Below are positions 42,028 to 50,714 of a stretch of 64,000 nt of DNA, one piece after another; position 1 is the first letter of the stretch, and each line of letters begins with the position of its first letter. The notes beneath the pieces were generated by a model. It was given only the letters and a program-made list of their open reading frames with translations. It was not told where the DNA came from and made no database searches. The translations under genes were made by a program, and so were the position numbers. The stretch spans positions 620,001 to 684,000 of the forward strand of contig CAWGXG010000006.1 of the NCBI GenBank assembly GCA_963826505.1, given 5' to 3'. This stretch comes from CAWGXG01 sp963826505 (lineage in GTDB: Bacteria > Chloroflexota > Anaerolineae > Aggregatilineales > Aggregatilineaceae).

Positions 42028-42715
42028 TGCCTTGATCAGGGACCTCGCTCTCGCTTTCAGTCAGTGGTCTCAACATGATGGCTTGCGCGTTCTCGGCCCG
42101 CTCAATGTATGTGTAGAGCCCTGCCACCTCACTGGTGGATGGGGTCAACCTGGCGCTCAGCGCCACCATGACCGGCAATTTGCTGACGCGCCGCGTCAGG
42201 GCCTGAAAGAATTCCAGACTGTTGGCGTCGGACCAATGAATATCCTCAAAGATAAGGAGCAGACCAGAGGCCGTCAGACGTTGGTACACCTGGACCAGAA
42301 CTTCGAACAAACGCCGCTTCTCTGCTTCACTTTCGAGCTGGATAGAAACGGGCTGATCTTCGGACCGCAGCGCCAGTTCCGGGAGCAGTTGGGCCATATC
42401 ATGTTGAAACGGCCCCACAATCCGCTTGAGCCCTTCGGAATTGATTCCAGAGAACTGTGTGCGCAGCCCGTCGATGATCGGCGCATACGGGAAATTCTGA
42501 TCCCGTTCAAGACATTCACCACGGAGCACCGTAAAGCCTCCCATTTCGGCCAGACCACTTAAGTAAGCCAGCAGCCGTGTTTTCCCAATACCTGCTTCGC
42601 CAGCAATCAAGACCACCTGTCCCTGGGACTGCTGCGCGCGATGCAACATGGTGTGTAGTCTGCCGATTTCCTGAGATCGTCCGACCAACTCCTTGTTGTT
42701 CTTTGATGGATACAT
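42011..42715 (-). CDS. MalT/LuxR-type STAND regulator, N-terminal ATPase part
   Basis: 234 residues: LVGRSQEIGRLH, P-loop LIAGEAGIGKTRLLAYL (residues 36-52), Walker B LLLIFEDIHWSD and the sensor region 'LPVMVALSARLTPS', typical of the AAA_16/MalT ATPase. After MLRPLTESES the frame drifts to EVPDQGIAANH and stops, while the true continuation is in the 39757-42027 frame. The ATG at 42715 is a sensible family start. By itself it would make an ATPase without sensor or DNA-binding parts. Confidence 0.75.
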   Translation of the reverse strand: MYPSKNNKELVGRSQEIGRLHTMLHRAQQSQGQVVLIAGEAGIGKTRLLAYLSGLAEMGGFTVLRGECLERDQNFPYAPIIDGLRTQFSGINSEGLKRIVGPFQHDMAQLLPELALRSEDQPVSIQLESEAEKRRLFEVLVQVYQRLTASGLLLIFEDIHWSDANSLEFFQALTRRVSKLPVMVALSARLTPSTSEVAGLYTYIERAENAQAIMLRPLTESESEVPDQGIAANH

Positions 42716-42985
42716 GGGGTTTGATGCTCCGAGTTAGATGTGTGAGCAGATTATACAGGCGTGTTGACTAACCACACGTCAGATCCTGCGGAGTCAGGAG
42801 TTGCCAGAGGGCAGATCACATCGACGGACGTCTTTCCTGCCTGTGATGATCTGACACGTACATCAACCAACGTGTGCCATTTGCCCAACACTTACCCAAC
42901 CATCCCGAGAGCGAAATGGTCAGTGTGCCGGTACTGGGTGGCTTGCATCACGATTACCGGCGGCAAGCGGCCTGAGATGTGCGGC

Positions 42986-43336
42986 TCAATAGTAGCTTTC
43001 GGTGGGAATCAGCCGGCTTCCCTGGAGATTCAGCACCATCGAATGCACTTCCACCTCGAAGCACTCCAGAAAGGTCTCATACGTGCGTCGCGCAGGCCAT
43101 TCCCTCTCTCGCCGGTGCCAACTATTCAGTTCTTCATCGAAAATCGCCTTGAAGTAGGGACGGACGATTACATCCCGATCAAAAGGGAAAACGTCACTGA
43201 CATCTGCGATCAGGTAGACGTGTCTTTCTGGTAATGAGCTCACGATCTTCACCCCATCTTCGTCAAGGCTATTGGCCCAGTCGATATAGGGCTGTTTGGG
43301 CGCCACCGTAATGGCGGCGCGTTTGACTAGCCGCAT
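42986..43336 (-). CDS. Conserved hypothetical protein
   Basis: 116 residues, no signal peptide or membrane segment. Pattern 'RAAITVAPKQPYIDWANSL' ... 'VYLIADVSDVFPFDRDVIV' ... 'IFDEELNSWHRREREWPA' ... 'FLECFEVEVHSMVLNL' belongs to a small family of uncharacterised bacterial proteins that I recognise by the EEL-x-W-H / W-P-x-R-T-x-E-x-F-L motif, but to which I cannot give a function. AAGGA lies 8 bases before ATG 43336, and the start overlaps the end of the upstream small gene by 10 bases. Confidence 0.65.
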   Translation of the reverse strand: MRLVKRAAITVAPKQPYIDWANSLDEDGVKIVSSLPERHVYLIADVSDVFPFDRDVIVRPYFKAIFDEELNSWHRREREWPARRTYETFLECFEVEVHSMVLNLQGSRLIPTESYY

Positions 43337-43590
43337 GAGCGTATCCTTTCAGCGCTATAATGGGAAAGACTATCGCTGACAGCTACAACGGAATCAAACT
43401 GGCCCAAATAGGTTTCGATGGTGCCAATTTCCGACCCAATGGGCAATTCAGCCAACACCATTCCATAACGCGGCGCGTTATTGCGTAACCCTACTTGTAA
43501 TGTTTTTCTATCCTGCGTAGTGATCTTCACCGAGTGCAGAGCCGCCAACCCGATAAGCAACGCCACGGCGAGCACAGGAGGTTTTGACAT
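43327..43590 (-). CDS. Small exported or membrane-anchored protein
   Basis: 87 residues from ATG 43590 (GAGGG 7 bases upstream). One N-terminal hydrophobic stretch (PVLAVALLIGLAAL) suggests a signal anchor, followed by a 65-residue soluble part with no known motif. It overlaps the conserved hypothetical gene downstream by 10 bases, forming a two-gene unit. Function unknown. Confidence 0.45.
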   Translation of the reverse strand: MSKPPVLAVALLIGLAALHSVKITTQDRKTLQVGLRNNAPRYGMVLAELPIGSEIGTIETYLGQFDSVVAVSDSLSHYSAERIRSCG

Positions 43591-43749
43591 CGATTTCCCT
43601 CGAAAGGAACTCCATATCACGGAAACAGGCCATCTCAGTCGAAGGCTGTGCACAACAGGATGCTGCGCAACTCGTCCAACATACAGCAGGGTGATTCGAA
43701 AAACCAGAACGCCCTGAGTGGCCTGCCTCGGATCGTTGTACTGCCTATC

Positions 43750-45717
43750 TCAGGCCAAGTCGTCCGTGCGAATCGGCAGGTGCCGGACGCGTTTGCCCGT
43801 CGCCGCAAACACCGCATTCGCTAACGCCGGGGCGATGGGCGGGACGCCCATCTCGCCAACGCCTGTGGGCGACGCGTCACTTTCGACAATGTACACTTCA
43901 ATCGACGGACACTCGTCGAAGCGCAGCAGCGGATAATCGTGGAAATTGCTCTGCTGTATCCGTCCGTTTTCGATCGTGATCTCGGCTTTGAGCGCCGCGG
44001 TCAGGCCGAAGATGATCCCGCTCTCCATCTGCGCCGTTACCCCATCCGGGTTGATGACTGTGCCGCAGTCGACGGCACAGACGACCCGGTGAACATGAAT
44101 CTCCCCGCGAGGGCTGACCTCGACCTCTACCAGGTGGGCGACATGCGTCACTCCAAAGGTCGAATAGACGGCAATCCCGCGTCCCCAACCTTGCGGCAGG
44201 GGATCGCCCCATTTCCCTTTTTCCGCGGCCAGGCGGATGACCGGCTCACGCCGCGTGCCAGCGTGCAGTGCCAACCGCAGTTCTACCGGGTCTTGTCCGG
44301 TGGCAGCGGCGATTTCGTCCACAAATAACTCGGTGGGATAGGCGTTGGTGAAATTCTCCACCGAACGCCACGCGCCGGTTGGCAGCAGCCCGGCTTGCTG
44401 CGTGCGCACGGACGGCAAGCCGAGATCGGTCAGGCTGGCCCCGGCAGCGCTGACGCTGAACGGGTGATAATAGTCGTTTTGCATGTCCTCTTCGCGAGTC
44501 CAAAACAGCTTGACGGGCAGGCCGATCTCCCGCGAGATCGTGACTGCTTCGGTGACGTAATCGATCTGCAAGCGCCGCCCAAATCCCCCGCCGATCAGCG
44601 GCACGTGTACGGTTATGGCGCTTTGGGGTAGCTGTGACGCGTTTCGGGCGGCGTTCAGGGCCGCCATCCGGTCCTGCGTCGGTGCCCACACTTCGGCGGA
44701 ATCGGCGCGCACGTCGGCGACACAGACCATGGGTTCCATCGTCGCGTGAGCGAGATAGGGGATGTGATACGACGCTTTGAGTGTGCCTTCGACCTCAGTC
44801 ATATCCTGGCGCGCCTCAAGCTCGGCGCGCGTGGCGCTGCTACTCAGGGTAGTATTGCCTGCGCTCCAGGTGATATCGAGCGCCTCGCGGCCTTTCAAAG
44901 CGCTCCACGTGTCGTCCGCGATCACAACGACCCGGTCGCGAATCACTCGCACGTCACGCACACCCTCAACCCCAAGGGCTGCCGTGTCATCATAGGCCAC
45001 GACTTCGGCCCCTCGCACCGGTGGACGTGCAATCACGCCCACGACCATGCCGGGCAGCGTGAGATCGCTGCAAAACTGGGCTTGCCCCGTGACGATGGTG
45101 GAATTGTCCCAATTGCCCATCGACGTACCGATGTAACGGTATTGCGCGGGGTCTTTGAGTGTGAATTCGCCGCGCTTGGGAGTTTCCAGCGTGGCGGCTA
45201 TGCCGACCAGATCGCCGTAAGGCAGCCGCTCACCGCTCGCGCTGTTGACCACGACGCCCAACTCTGCATAACAGGTCGCGGGGTCTACCTCCCACGACTG
45301 CGCCGCTGCGTTAACCAACATCGTCCGCGCAATGGCGGCCAAACCGCGCAGAATCTGAAACGAGCCGCTTATGCTTTGGCTGCCGCCTGTGACCTGATCG
45401 CCAAAGGCGCGATCCGGAGGCGCTTGCTCGATGCGAATCTGGGACCAGTCGGCCTCCAGTTCTTCGGCGAGGATCATCGTGATCGACGTGTTCACGCCCT
45501 GGCCCATTTCCGAACGATGCACGCGCAGCAGGATCGAGTTATCGGCATAGATGGTGAGGAACGCGTTGGGCGCGAACGTATTCGCCGCCTGCATCATATT
45601 CATAACGTCAGGGACGCCTTCGGTTGTGTCTATCCGAACGCCGAGCACAAGTGCCGCTCCGGTCGCCCCAACCATCTTCAAGAAACTTCGCCGGTGAAAA
45701 CCTGGATTGGGACTCAT
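43750..45717 (-). CDS. IorB-like molybdopterin-binding dehydrogenase subunit
   Basis: 655 residues. Twin-arginine signal HRRSFLKMVGATGAALVLG at the N terminus, then the molybdenum hydroxylase large-subunit pattern: 'LLRVHRSEMGQGVNTSITM' (MGQG), 'GSQSISGSFQILRG', 'MEPMVCVADV', 'VPLIGGGFGRRLQIDYVTE' (GGGFGRR), 'VHRVVCAVDCGTVINPDG', and the terminal GVGEMGVPP. This is the isoquinoline 1-oxidoreductase beta / aldehyde dehydrogenase family that hydroxylates N-heterocycles or aldehydes. The Tat signal places the complex outside the cytoplasm. Start overlaps the IorA stop by 4 bases. No cytochrome subunit is adjacent. Confidence 0.88.
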   Translation of the reverse strand: MSPNPGFHRRSFLKMVGATGAALVLGVRIDTTEGVPDVMNMMQAANTFAPNAFLTIYADNSILLRVHRSEMGQGVNTSITMILAEELEADWSQIRIEQAPPDRAFGDQVTGGSQSISGSFQILRGLAAIARTMLVNAAAQSWEVDPATCYAELGVVVNSASGERLPYGDLVGIAATLETPKRGEFTLKDPAQYRYIGTSMGNWDNSTIVTGQAQFCSDLTLPGMVVGVIARPPVRGAEVVAYDDTAALGVEGVRDVRVIRDRVVVIADDTWSALKGREALDITWSAGNTTLSSSATRAELEARQDMTEVEGTLKASYHIPYLAHATMEPMVCVADVRADSAEVWAPTQDRMAALNAARNASQLPQSAITVHVPLIGGGFGRRLQIDYVTEAVTISREIGLPVKLFWTREEDMQNDYYHPFSVSAAGASLTDLGLPSVRTQQAGLLPTGAWRSVENFTNAYPTELFVDEIAAATGQDPVELRLALHAGTRREPVIRLAAEKGKWGDPLPQGWGRGIAVYSTFGVTHVAHLVEVEVSPRGEIHVHRVVCAVDCGTVINPDGVTAQMESGIIFGLTAALKAEITIENGRIQQSNFHDYPLLRFDECPSIEVYIVESDASPTGVGEMGVPPIAPALANAVFAATGKRVRHLPIRTDDLA

Positions 45718-46181
45718 GCGTTGCTTCCCTCCGCAATCTGCCGTCGAATTGCCCGGCGAATTCGCTGGTAGGTCCCACACCTGCAGAGGATGCTGCCCAT
45801 CGCCGCGTCGATCTCATCGTCGCTAGGTTGTGGGTTGTTCATCAGCAGGGCGGCGGCAGTCATGATCTGTCCCGGTTGGCAATAGCCACACTGCGGGACG
45901 TTTTCCTCCTGCCAGGCGATTTGAAGCGGGTGCGACCCATCGCGCGATAGGCCCTCGATGGTGGTCACTGCGCCCTCGCCGACTGTACTGATAGGCGTGA
46001 TGCACGACCGTACGGCCTTGCCGCCGATGTGAACGGTACAAGCGCCGCACAGTCCCTTGCCACAGCTATATTTGGTTCCTGTCAGCCTTAGACGATCACG
46101 CAGGACCCACAACAACGGCATCTGCGCATCGGCATTGACGGCGACAACCTGATCATTAACGGTAATCTCATATTTCGGCAT
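45714..46181 (-). CDS. IorA-like [2Fe-2S] subunit
   Basis: 155 residues. N-terminal plant-type ferredoxin cluster ligands C40, C45, C48 (SCGKGLCGAC) and C60; C-terminal cluster ligands C98, C101 (CGYCQPG), C133 and C135 (CRCGTYQRI). This is the small electron-transfer subunit of two-subunit molybdenum hydroxylases. Start ATG 46181 has GAGGAGGG upstream; the long frame to 46379 is spurious. It has no Tat signal and would be exported bound to the large subunit. Confidence 0.92.
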   Translation of the reverse strand: MPKYEITVNDQVVAVNADAQMPLLWVLRDRLRLTGTKYSCGKGLCGACTVHIGGKAVRSCITPISTVGEGAVTTIEGLSRDGSHPLQIAWQEENVPQCGYCQPGQIMTAAALLMNNPQPSDDEIDAAMGSILCRCGTYQRIRRAIRRQIAEGSNA

Positions 46182-46300
46182 AACAACTCCCTCCTCAAAG
46201 TAATAAGGCCGGCGGTTTATTCGCGGCATCCAAACGCGGATGGCTTTGGCGCCCAGTTGCCCCATGCAAAATAGGGTATTGCTGATATGGTTTGCGCAAT

Positions 46301-46444
46301 AGTGTGAGTAATCCCGATTTCCCGTGCACAAGGGCTTTATCACGTATAAGCTACGCTGCCGCTGTTTTGAAAACTCCAACTTAGCTAGAGGCGTTGTTCG
46401 CCTGAGTGTCGGGATTTGCCCGACCGTTTTGATTTGCCCACACT
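46301..46444 (+). repeat. Short dispersed palindromic-ended element, copy C
   Basis: 144-bp segment from agtgtgagtaatcc to gatttgcccacact, full-length match to copy B (27732) at about 70 per cent by eye. Contains the hairpin gtcggg / cccgac. It lies between the iorA start and the mfs gene end. The remainder of 46182-46450 shows nothing else. Confidence 0.6.
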
Positions 46445-46450
46445 TTTTCG

Positions 46451-47680
46451 TTATGTGACGGCTATCGAGGCCGATTTGCTCCGGTCAAGCGTTTCAGGTA
46501 CGAAGTGCCCGAAAACAAGCGCCGCGCAGAAACCGGCCCCAGCAAGCGCCAGCGCCGCCGTAGGCAGCGCGACCGCCCCGGCAACCGCCCCGACCACAAA
46601 TGGCCCGCCTGCAAATCCGATATCACCCAGCATATGCCACAACCCGATAAAATCACCGCGACCTTCAACTGGCGCGAGATCGGCGGCTACGGTAAGCATG
46701 GTTCCCGCGCTGATGCCGTTGCCCAGGCCCAGAAGAACACTCACCGCGCCCAGCGCGGCAAAGCTCCCTGACAACGGGATCAACGCCATGCCGATCCCTT
46801 GGATCACAAAACTGGGCACAATCGCGTATTTGCGCCCCCAGCGATCCATCAACCAGCCTGACGACGGGAACAGCAGAAAGTCCGCGCCCCAGGCAAGGCT
46901 GGTGAGCAAACCGATGCTCCCAGCATCAAGACCAAGCACATCCGCGCCATACAGCGGCAAGATTGTATTGCGCCCGTTGCGCACAATCGCCGTGAGCATT
47001 TGCCCGGTGCCAGCAGCGACGAGGATTGTGCGGTGGTCGCGGAAGGTGGCCCACAGCCCTTTTCCCAGATACCCCAATCCTGCTGAGCCGTGTGGCAGCG
47101 CGACTCGCTCGGTGTGGGTAAAAGCCAGCGCGAACGCCATTGCCCCTATTGCGATCACTCCGGCCAGCAGGAATGGCGCGCGCAGGTCAAACCATTCCGC
47201 CACGCCGCCACCGATCAGCGGACCGATGAATTTGGAGAGGCGGAAAATGCCGCCCATCAGGGAATTCACATGCCCACGCTGAGTCACATCGATGGCCTCC
47301 GCGATATAAGCGTGCCAGGACACGATGAACAGCGCGTTTCCGATCCCGGCCAGCAACTGTGTCATGATCGCCAGCGCGATGGTGTTTACCCAGAACAGAG
47401 CGACAGTCATGCTTGCAAACAGCAATAACCCGGATACCATGCCTGCCTTAACACTGTAACGACGCAGCAGCACTCCGGCAGGCACATCGCCGATCATCGT
47501 GCCGATACCGCTTGACGCCAATACGATCCCAATCACGAGATACGATACGCCGAAATCCGCCACATAAAGCGGCAGCACGGGGATCAGCAGCCCACTGGCG
47601 ACCGAGAACAACAACACAGGGATGTAAATCGTGAAGAGAAGGGGGAAACGTTCTTTCAAAGGCATGCCGGTGCTGTCCAT
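46451..47680 (-). CDS. Major facilitator superfamily transporter
   Basis: 409 residues with about twelve hydrophobic helices and the MFS loop 2-3 motif 'GDVPAGVLLRRYSVKAG' and its second-half equivalent 'LFPSSGWLMDRWGRKYAIV'. It resembles the drug/sugar-efflux or TCR/Tet-like MFS_1 group. No clear SD for the ATG at 47680; start uncertain (other candidates 47665 and 47719). Substrate not deducible. Confidence 0.85.
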   Translation of the reverse strand: MDSTGMPLKERFPLLFTIYIPVLLFSVASGLLIPVLPLYVADFGVSYLVIGIVLASSGIGTMIGDVPAGVLLRRYSVKAGMVSGLLLFASMTVALFWVNTIALAIMTQLLAGIGNALFIVSWHAYIAEAIDVTQRGHVNSLMGGIFRLSKFIGPLIGGGVAEWFDLRAPFLLAGVIAIGAMAFALAFTHTERVALPHGSAGLGYLGKGLWATFRDHRTILVAAGTGQMLTAIVRNGRNTILPLYGADVLGLDAGSIGLLTSLAWGADFLLFPSSGWLMDRWGRKYAIVPSFVIQGIGMALIPLSGSFAALGAVSVLLGLGNGISAGTMLTVAADLAPVEGRGDFIGLWHMLGDIGFAGGPFVVGAVAGAVALPTAALALAGAGFCAALVFGHFVPETLDRSKSASIAVT

Positions 47681-47777
47681 TATGTGTGTGTGGCGTCGCA
47701 GCCCAGAAGTATAGCGCATCCTTCAATTTACCAAGTTATGAAGTCGTATTGCCAGCCATCCTCTGACCCAGTTCGGA

Positions 47778-48023
47778 GTGCTCGATTACAGCTTGCAGCG
47801 CAGCCTGGAGGTTGTTCAGGCTGATGCGGGTATCCTGCTGACGTCCTCTGAAAATGACCACCTCTCCTTGGTAACAAGCCATAACCTATCCACGGACTTC
47901 CTGACCCAAGGGATACACGCGCTGGCCGTGTCTTCGTTCCTATCTGACGCGATGCAAGCCGAGCAGGCTCGTTACATTCTCGACATCGTCCAGTGTGATC
48001 GCGCCCACGGCCTGCGATGCTGA
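47778..48023 (+). pseudogene. Decayed GAF-like domain fragment
   Basis: 81-residue frame reading LQRSLEVVQADAGILL, then LSLVTSHNLSTDFLTQGI, reminiscent of the start of a GAF domain in sensor proteins. It has no SD and no complete domain. Read as a remnant of a signalling protein. Low-to-moderate confidence. Confidence 0.35.
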
Positions 48024-48156
48024 CGCGCTGGCTACTGCGGCGATGGTATTGGGCACGGAGAAGGCGACACAACTCTTGGCCACGCTACCCGGTACGGCAG
48101 GGGCATTCGCCGACAAAGCGGGCCAATGGCGCCTGACTCGAAGTTGCCCTGTCTGA
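47995..48156 (+). pseudogene. Remnant of ApbE (FAD:protein FMN transferase) C terminus
   Basis: A 53-residue stretch, in a frame different from the adjacent GAF-like remnant, reads CDADALATAAMVLGTEKA and 'LLATLPGTAGAFADKAG'. This matches the C-terminal ADALATALFVLG...LLERLPG pattern of ApbE. No N-terminal part is present upstream, so it is a decayed or transferred fragment. Confidence 0.45.
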
Positions 48157-48835
48157 CGGCTGATGTTCTTGGTGGTTGGGGATGTCAGCGGGGTCGGTTG
48201 TCACTTTTCAAGTACTGCAGCGCACCCAAGCGGGAGGACGAGTCGAACGGGGACTGCTTTCGCACGCTCTCGGTTGTGTCGCCGCGAGACGGACCAGACC
48301 GGGATCTGATCAACTGGCCGAACAACTTGCCACACCGGTGGGGACCCCAAGGCCAATTTTCATCAATGCGGTGGACCAACCTACCTGGCCGCGTCAGATC
48401 GTCTGCTTCATACGGGTTTTAGTGACGCTATCTTCTGGCCCAATCCCCTTGAGATGCGCAATATCAGTTGATAGTTCGGCTCCTGGGCAGACTGGGGTTT
48501 CGCCGTTGCGCGAATCTAGCGAAGCTCCAGCCTTCTATATTGATTGGGAAGACGTCATCGTCAGACTCTTGTGGTTAAAGACTCTGGAAACTCTCTACCG
48601 AGTTAGCTCACTGAAACCGATACCCCGCCTGTATACAAAATCAAGCAACAAAGAACGTCGTACCGGTGCGGAATAAGCTAAATGAATATCACATACACTC
48701 AATGGAAGCGACCAGGCTCGCTCGAGCGCATGTCCGTCGGGGATCACCGCATATTCGGTTGATACCCATATTCGCAATGAATGTAGCGTATCGTAACTAA
48801 GCCGACGATTGTCCTCCAGCAAACCTGTTTAGAAG
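48157..48835. other. Low-information stretch, likely degraded sequence
   Basis: Open frames here are short and without recognisable domains, and the stretch follows two pseudogene fragments. One frame at 48176-48676 (166 codons, plus) is open but has no SD and a compositionally mixed product. I cannot support a gene. Confidence 0.5.
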
Positions 48836-50266
48836 CTAGTCAGGGATGCAAATCAAAATCCGGTTCCCACGGCGTTCGGTGGGGTAAGTGATAATATCAT
48901 TCCGAGCTGGGCGGCGCACGGCTTTGCCGGTGACGATATCAAATCGACCGTTGTGTTTGGGACACTCAATACAACCATCGATCACCAAACCACCGGCCAA
49001 GGACTGGCGCTCGTGTGTACATAAACCCTCAGAAGCGTAATACGCATCGCCCTGCAGCCGATAAATGGCATATGCTTTGCCGTTGTGCTCAAAGCCGATG
49101 ACGTCTTGCTCGTCCAGTTCATCTGCCGCACAAGCATCTACCCAATTCTGAACAATCGTGTTGGACGTGGCGGCAGATGGATCGTCTGCCACCGCCGTAG
49201 CTACGGCAGGCGTGATCGCAGAGGCGGGTACCACGCGCTTGATGTGATAATCCGGGTCTTCAGTCGCCTGTTTGATCAGTGCGGGTATCATCTCTTTGTA
49301 GACTTCCCACAGATTGGCGTAAGGCGTTGGCGTCTGGTCTTTGATGGCCTCATGGTATTGGGGCAACGCGTGATAAGGCACCATCGGCGTCGAGTGGTGT
49401 TCGATATGGTAATTCATATTCATATAGAGGTATCTGAACACTGGATTGATGTAAACCGTACGCGTATTTTGTCTGTGATCCAGCGTATTTTCGCCCAGCC
49501 CTGCGTGTTGCGTCAGGCCGAGAAGTTGATGCAGCCAACCACCATAGAAACGCGGGAGGGCCACGAACATCATAGGCAAGAAGCTGTGGATCGCCACCGA
49601 CCACACGGCGAATCCAGCGATAATTGCGACGTAGATCCGGCTCGACCAATACATTCTTTGAAGCTCTTGTTCCGGCACAAAATCGCGGACATCAGAATTC
49701 GGCCTTCCAAAAGCGTGGCGGATGATGCGCCAGACTTCTGGGGGACCGCTCCGCAGATAGAAAAAATCCATGGCAATCTTGAGCAGATCAGCGGGACGTT
49801 GTACCTGGATTTCAGGATCGCGACCAACGATGATTGTGTCCGTATGGTGACGCGCGTGACTCCAACGCCACAGGACGGCTTCTCGCAAAGTCATGAATGA
49901 GCTGATCTGATAGAAGAACGTGTTGAGCCACCGGGTTCGAAAGGGTGTCCCGTGGCCGCATTCATGCCAACGCGCATCGGATGATGAGTAAATAGTGCCA
50001 TAGATCAGAAAAGCAGGAATGGCCCACCAGGTGCCCCAAGACAAGACTGCTATGTAGCCACTGACAACCAGCAATACAATCCATAACGCAAAATGCCGGA
50101 GAGCAGGTCCATCAGTGCGTTGCATCAAGGCTTTGAGCTGTTTGCGAGGAATTTCGGGGGACCACCAGGTCTCGTGCACCCGTTCTTCAATCAGATCGTC
50201 GTCGAGTGCAATAGCATCTGCGAAACCGCCGGAAAGGCTGTAATCACGTTTTAGTTGGGTTGCCAT
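48836..50266 (-). CDS. Fatty acid desaturase-type hydroxylase fused to Rieske ferredoxin
   Basis: 476 residues. Residues 1-335 form a membrane fatty-acid-desaturase/alkane-hydroxylase-type domain with three His boxes: H101-ECG-H105, H137-AR-HH and H286-IE-HH, plus about four membrane helices. Residues 370-476 are a Rieske [2Fe-2S] domain with C415-T-H417 and C434-PK-H437. This arrangement equals a fusion of MocD-like oxygenase and MocE-like ferredoxin, which are separate in rhizopine catabolism. It would use O2 and electrons from a reductase (not in window) to hydroxylate or O-demethylate a substrate. It lies next to the second lacI-led sugar/methyltransferase locus. Function inferred. Confidence 0.88.
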   Translation of the reverse strand: MATQLKRDYSLSGGFADAIALDDDLIEERVHETWWSPEIPRKQLKALMQRTDGPALRHFALWIVLLVVSGYIAVLSWGTWWAIPAFLIYGTIYSSSDARWHECGHGTPFRTRWLNTFFYQISSFMTLREAVLWRWSHARHHTDTIIVGRDPEIQVQRPADLLKIAMDFFYLRSGPPEVWRIIRHAFGRPNSDVRDFVPEQELQRMYWSSRIYVAIIAGFAVWSVAIHSFLPMMFVALPRFYGGWLHQLLGLTQHAGLGENTLDHRQNTRTVYINPVFRYLYMNMNYHIEHHSTPMVPYHALPQYHEAIKDQTPTPYANLWEVYKEMIPALIKQATEDPDYHIKRVVPASAITPAVATAVADDPSAATSNTIVQNWVDACAADELDEQDVIGFEHNGKAYAIYRLQGDAYYASEGLCTHERQSLAGGLVIDGCIECPKHNGRFDIVTGKAVRRPARNDIITYPTERRGNRILICIPD

Positions 50267-50609
50267 CGCAGTCTTCTTCCTTGAAATAGTCTGTCCAGTT
50301 GCTCGTAATCATTGTAAGCGGAATTCAGATACCCATATTCTGGCAAATTTCCATTCGTTTGGCCACCAGGGAATAAGGATCAATCGGATGTTAGAGTCGC
50401 GCATTGAAATTGGGGTGGGCACCAATGAGCGAATTCCAGTATATCTGAATATTCATATTGCCCGCTGGTTGACGGCGAAATCGTGGCGCGTCAGGTGTTT
50501 AGTGTGCCCTATCGGGCTTGCTCGTGTAGGGCTAAGTGATCGAGGGATCTTCCCTCAATTCAGGATAAATGTGTGGTGTAGCCACGACAACCCAAATTCG
50601 ACCATTTTC

Positions 50610-50638
50610 TTGACTTTTTGCCATTCTCTGAATACACT
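50610..50638 (+). promoter_or_regulatory. Promoter of second lacI-led locus
   Basis: TTGACT (50610-50615), 17-base spacer, TACACT (50633-50638). Spacing is optimal and the -35 matches at five of six positions. The transcription start would lie in or next to the palindrome at 50640-50655. Confidence 0.6.
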
Positions 50639-50639
50639 A

Positions 50640-50672
50640 ACGACAAGATTGTCGTCCAATGTACGTTAACGT
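50640..50672 (+). promoter_or_regulatory. Candidate LacI operators
   Basis: acgacaa-ga-ttgtcgt (50640-50655), a perfect 7-bp-arm palindrome immediately after the -10 box, and the palindrome acgttaacgt (50663-50672). Positions fit autorepression by the LacI-type protein at 50715. The sites differ from the operator array of operon 1 (15502), so the two repressors probably read different sequences. The rest of 50267-50609 shows nothing supportable. Confidence 0.5.
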
Positions 50673-50714
50673 TGTCTATTTTTGAATATTTTCGTTTTGG
50701 ATAGGGATTTTGTG

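Noticed and set aside
42941..42966. Fourth copy of the dispersed element (catcacgattaccggcgg)
   Set aside because: Only 13 bases match copy A, with no second end.
48176..48676. Plus-strand 166-residue frame
   Set aside because: No recognisable domain, no SD, follows pseudogene fragments; kept only as a low-information stretch.
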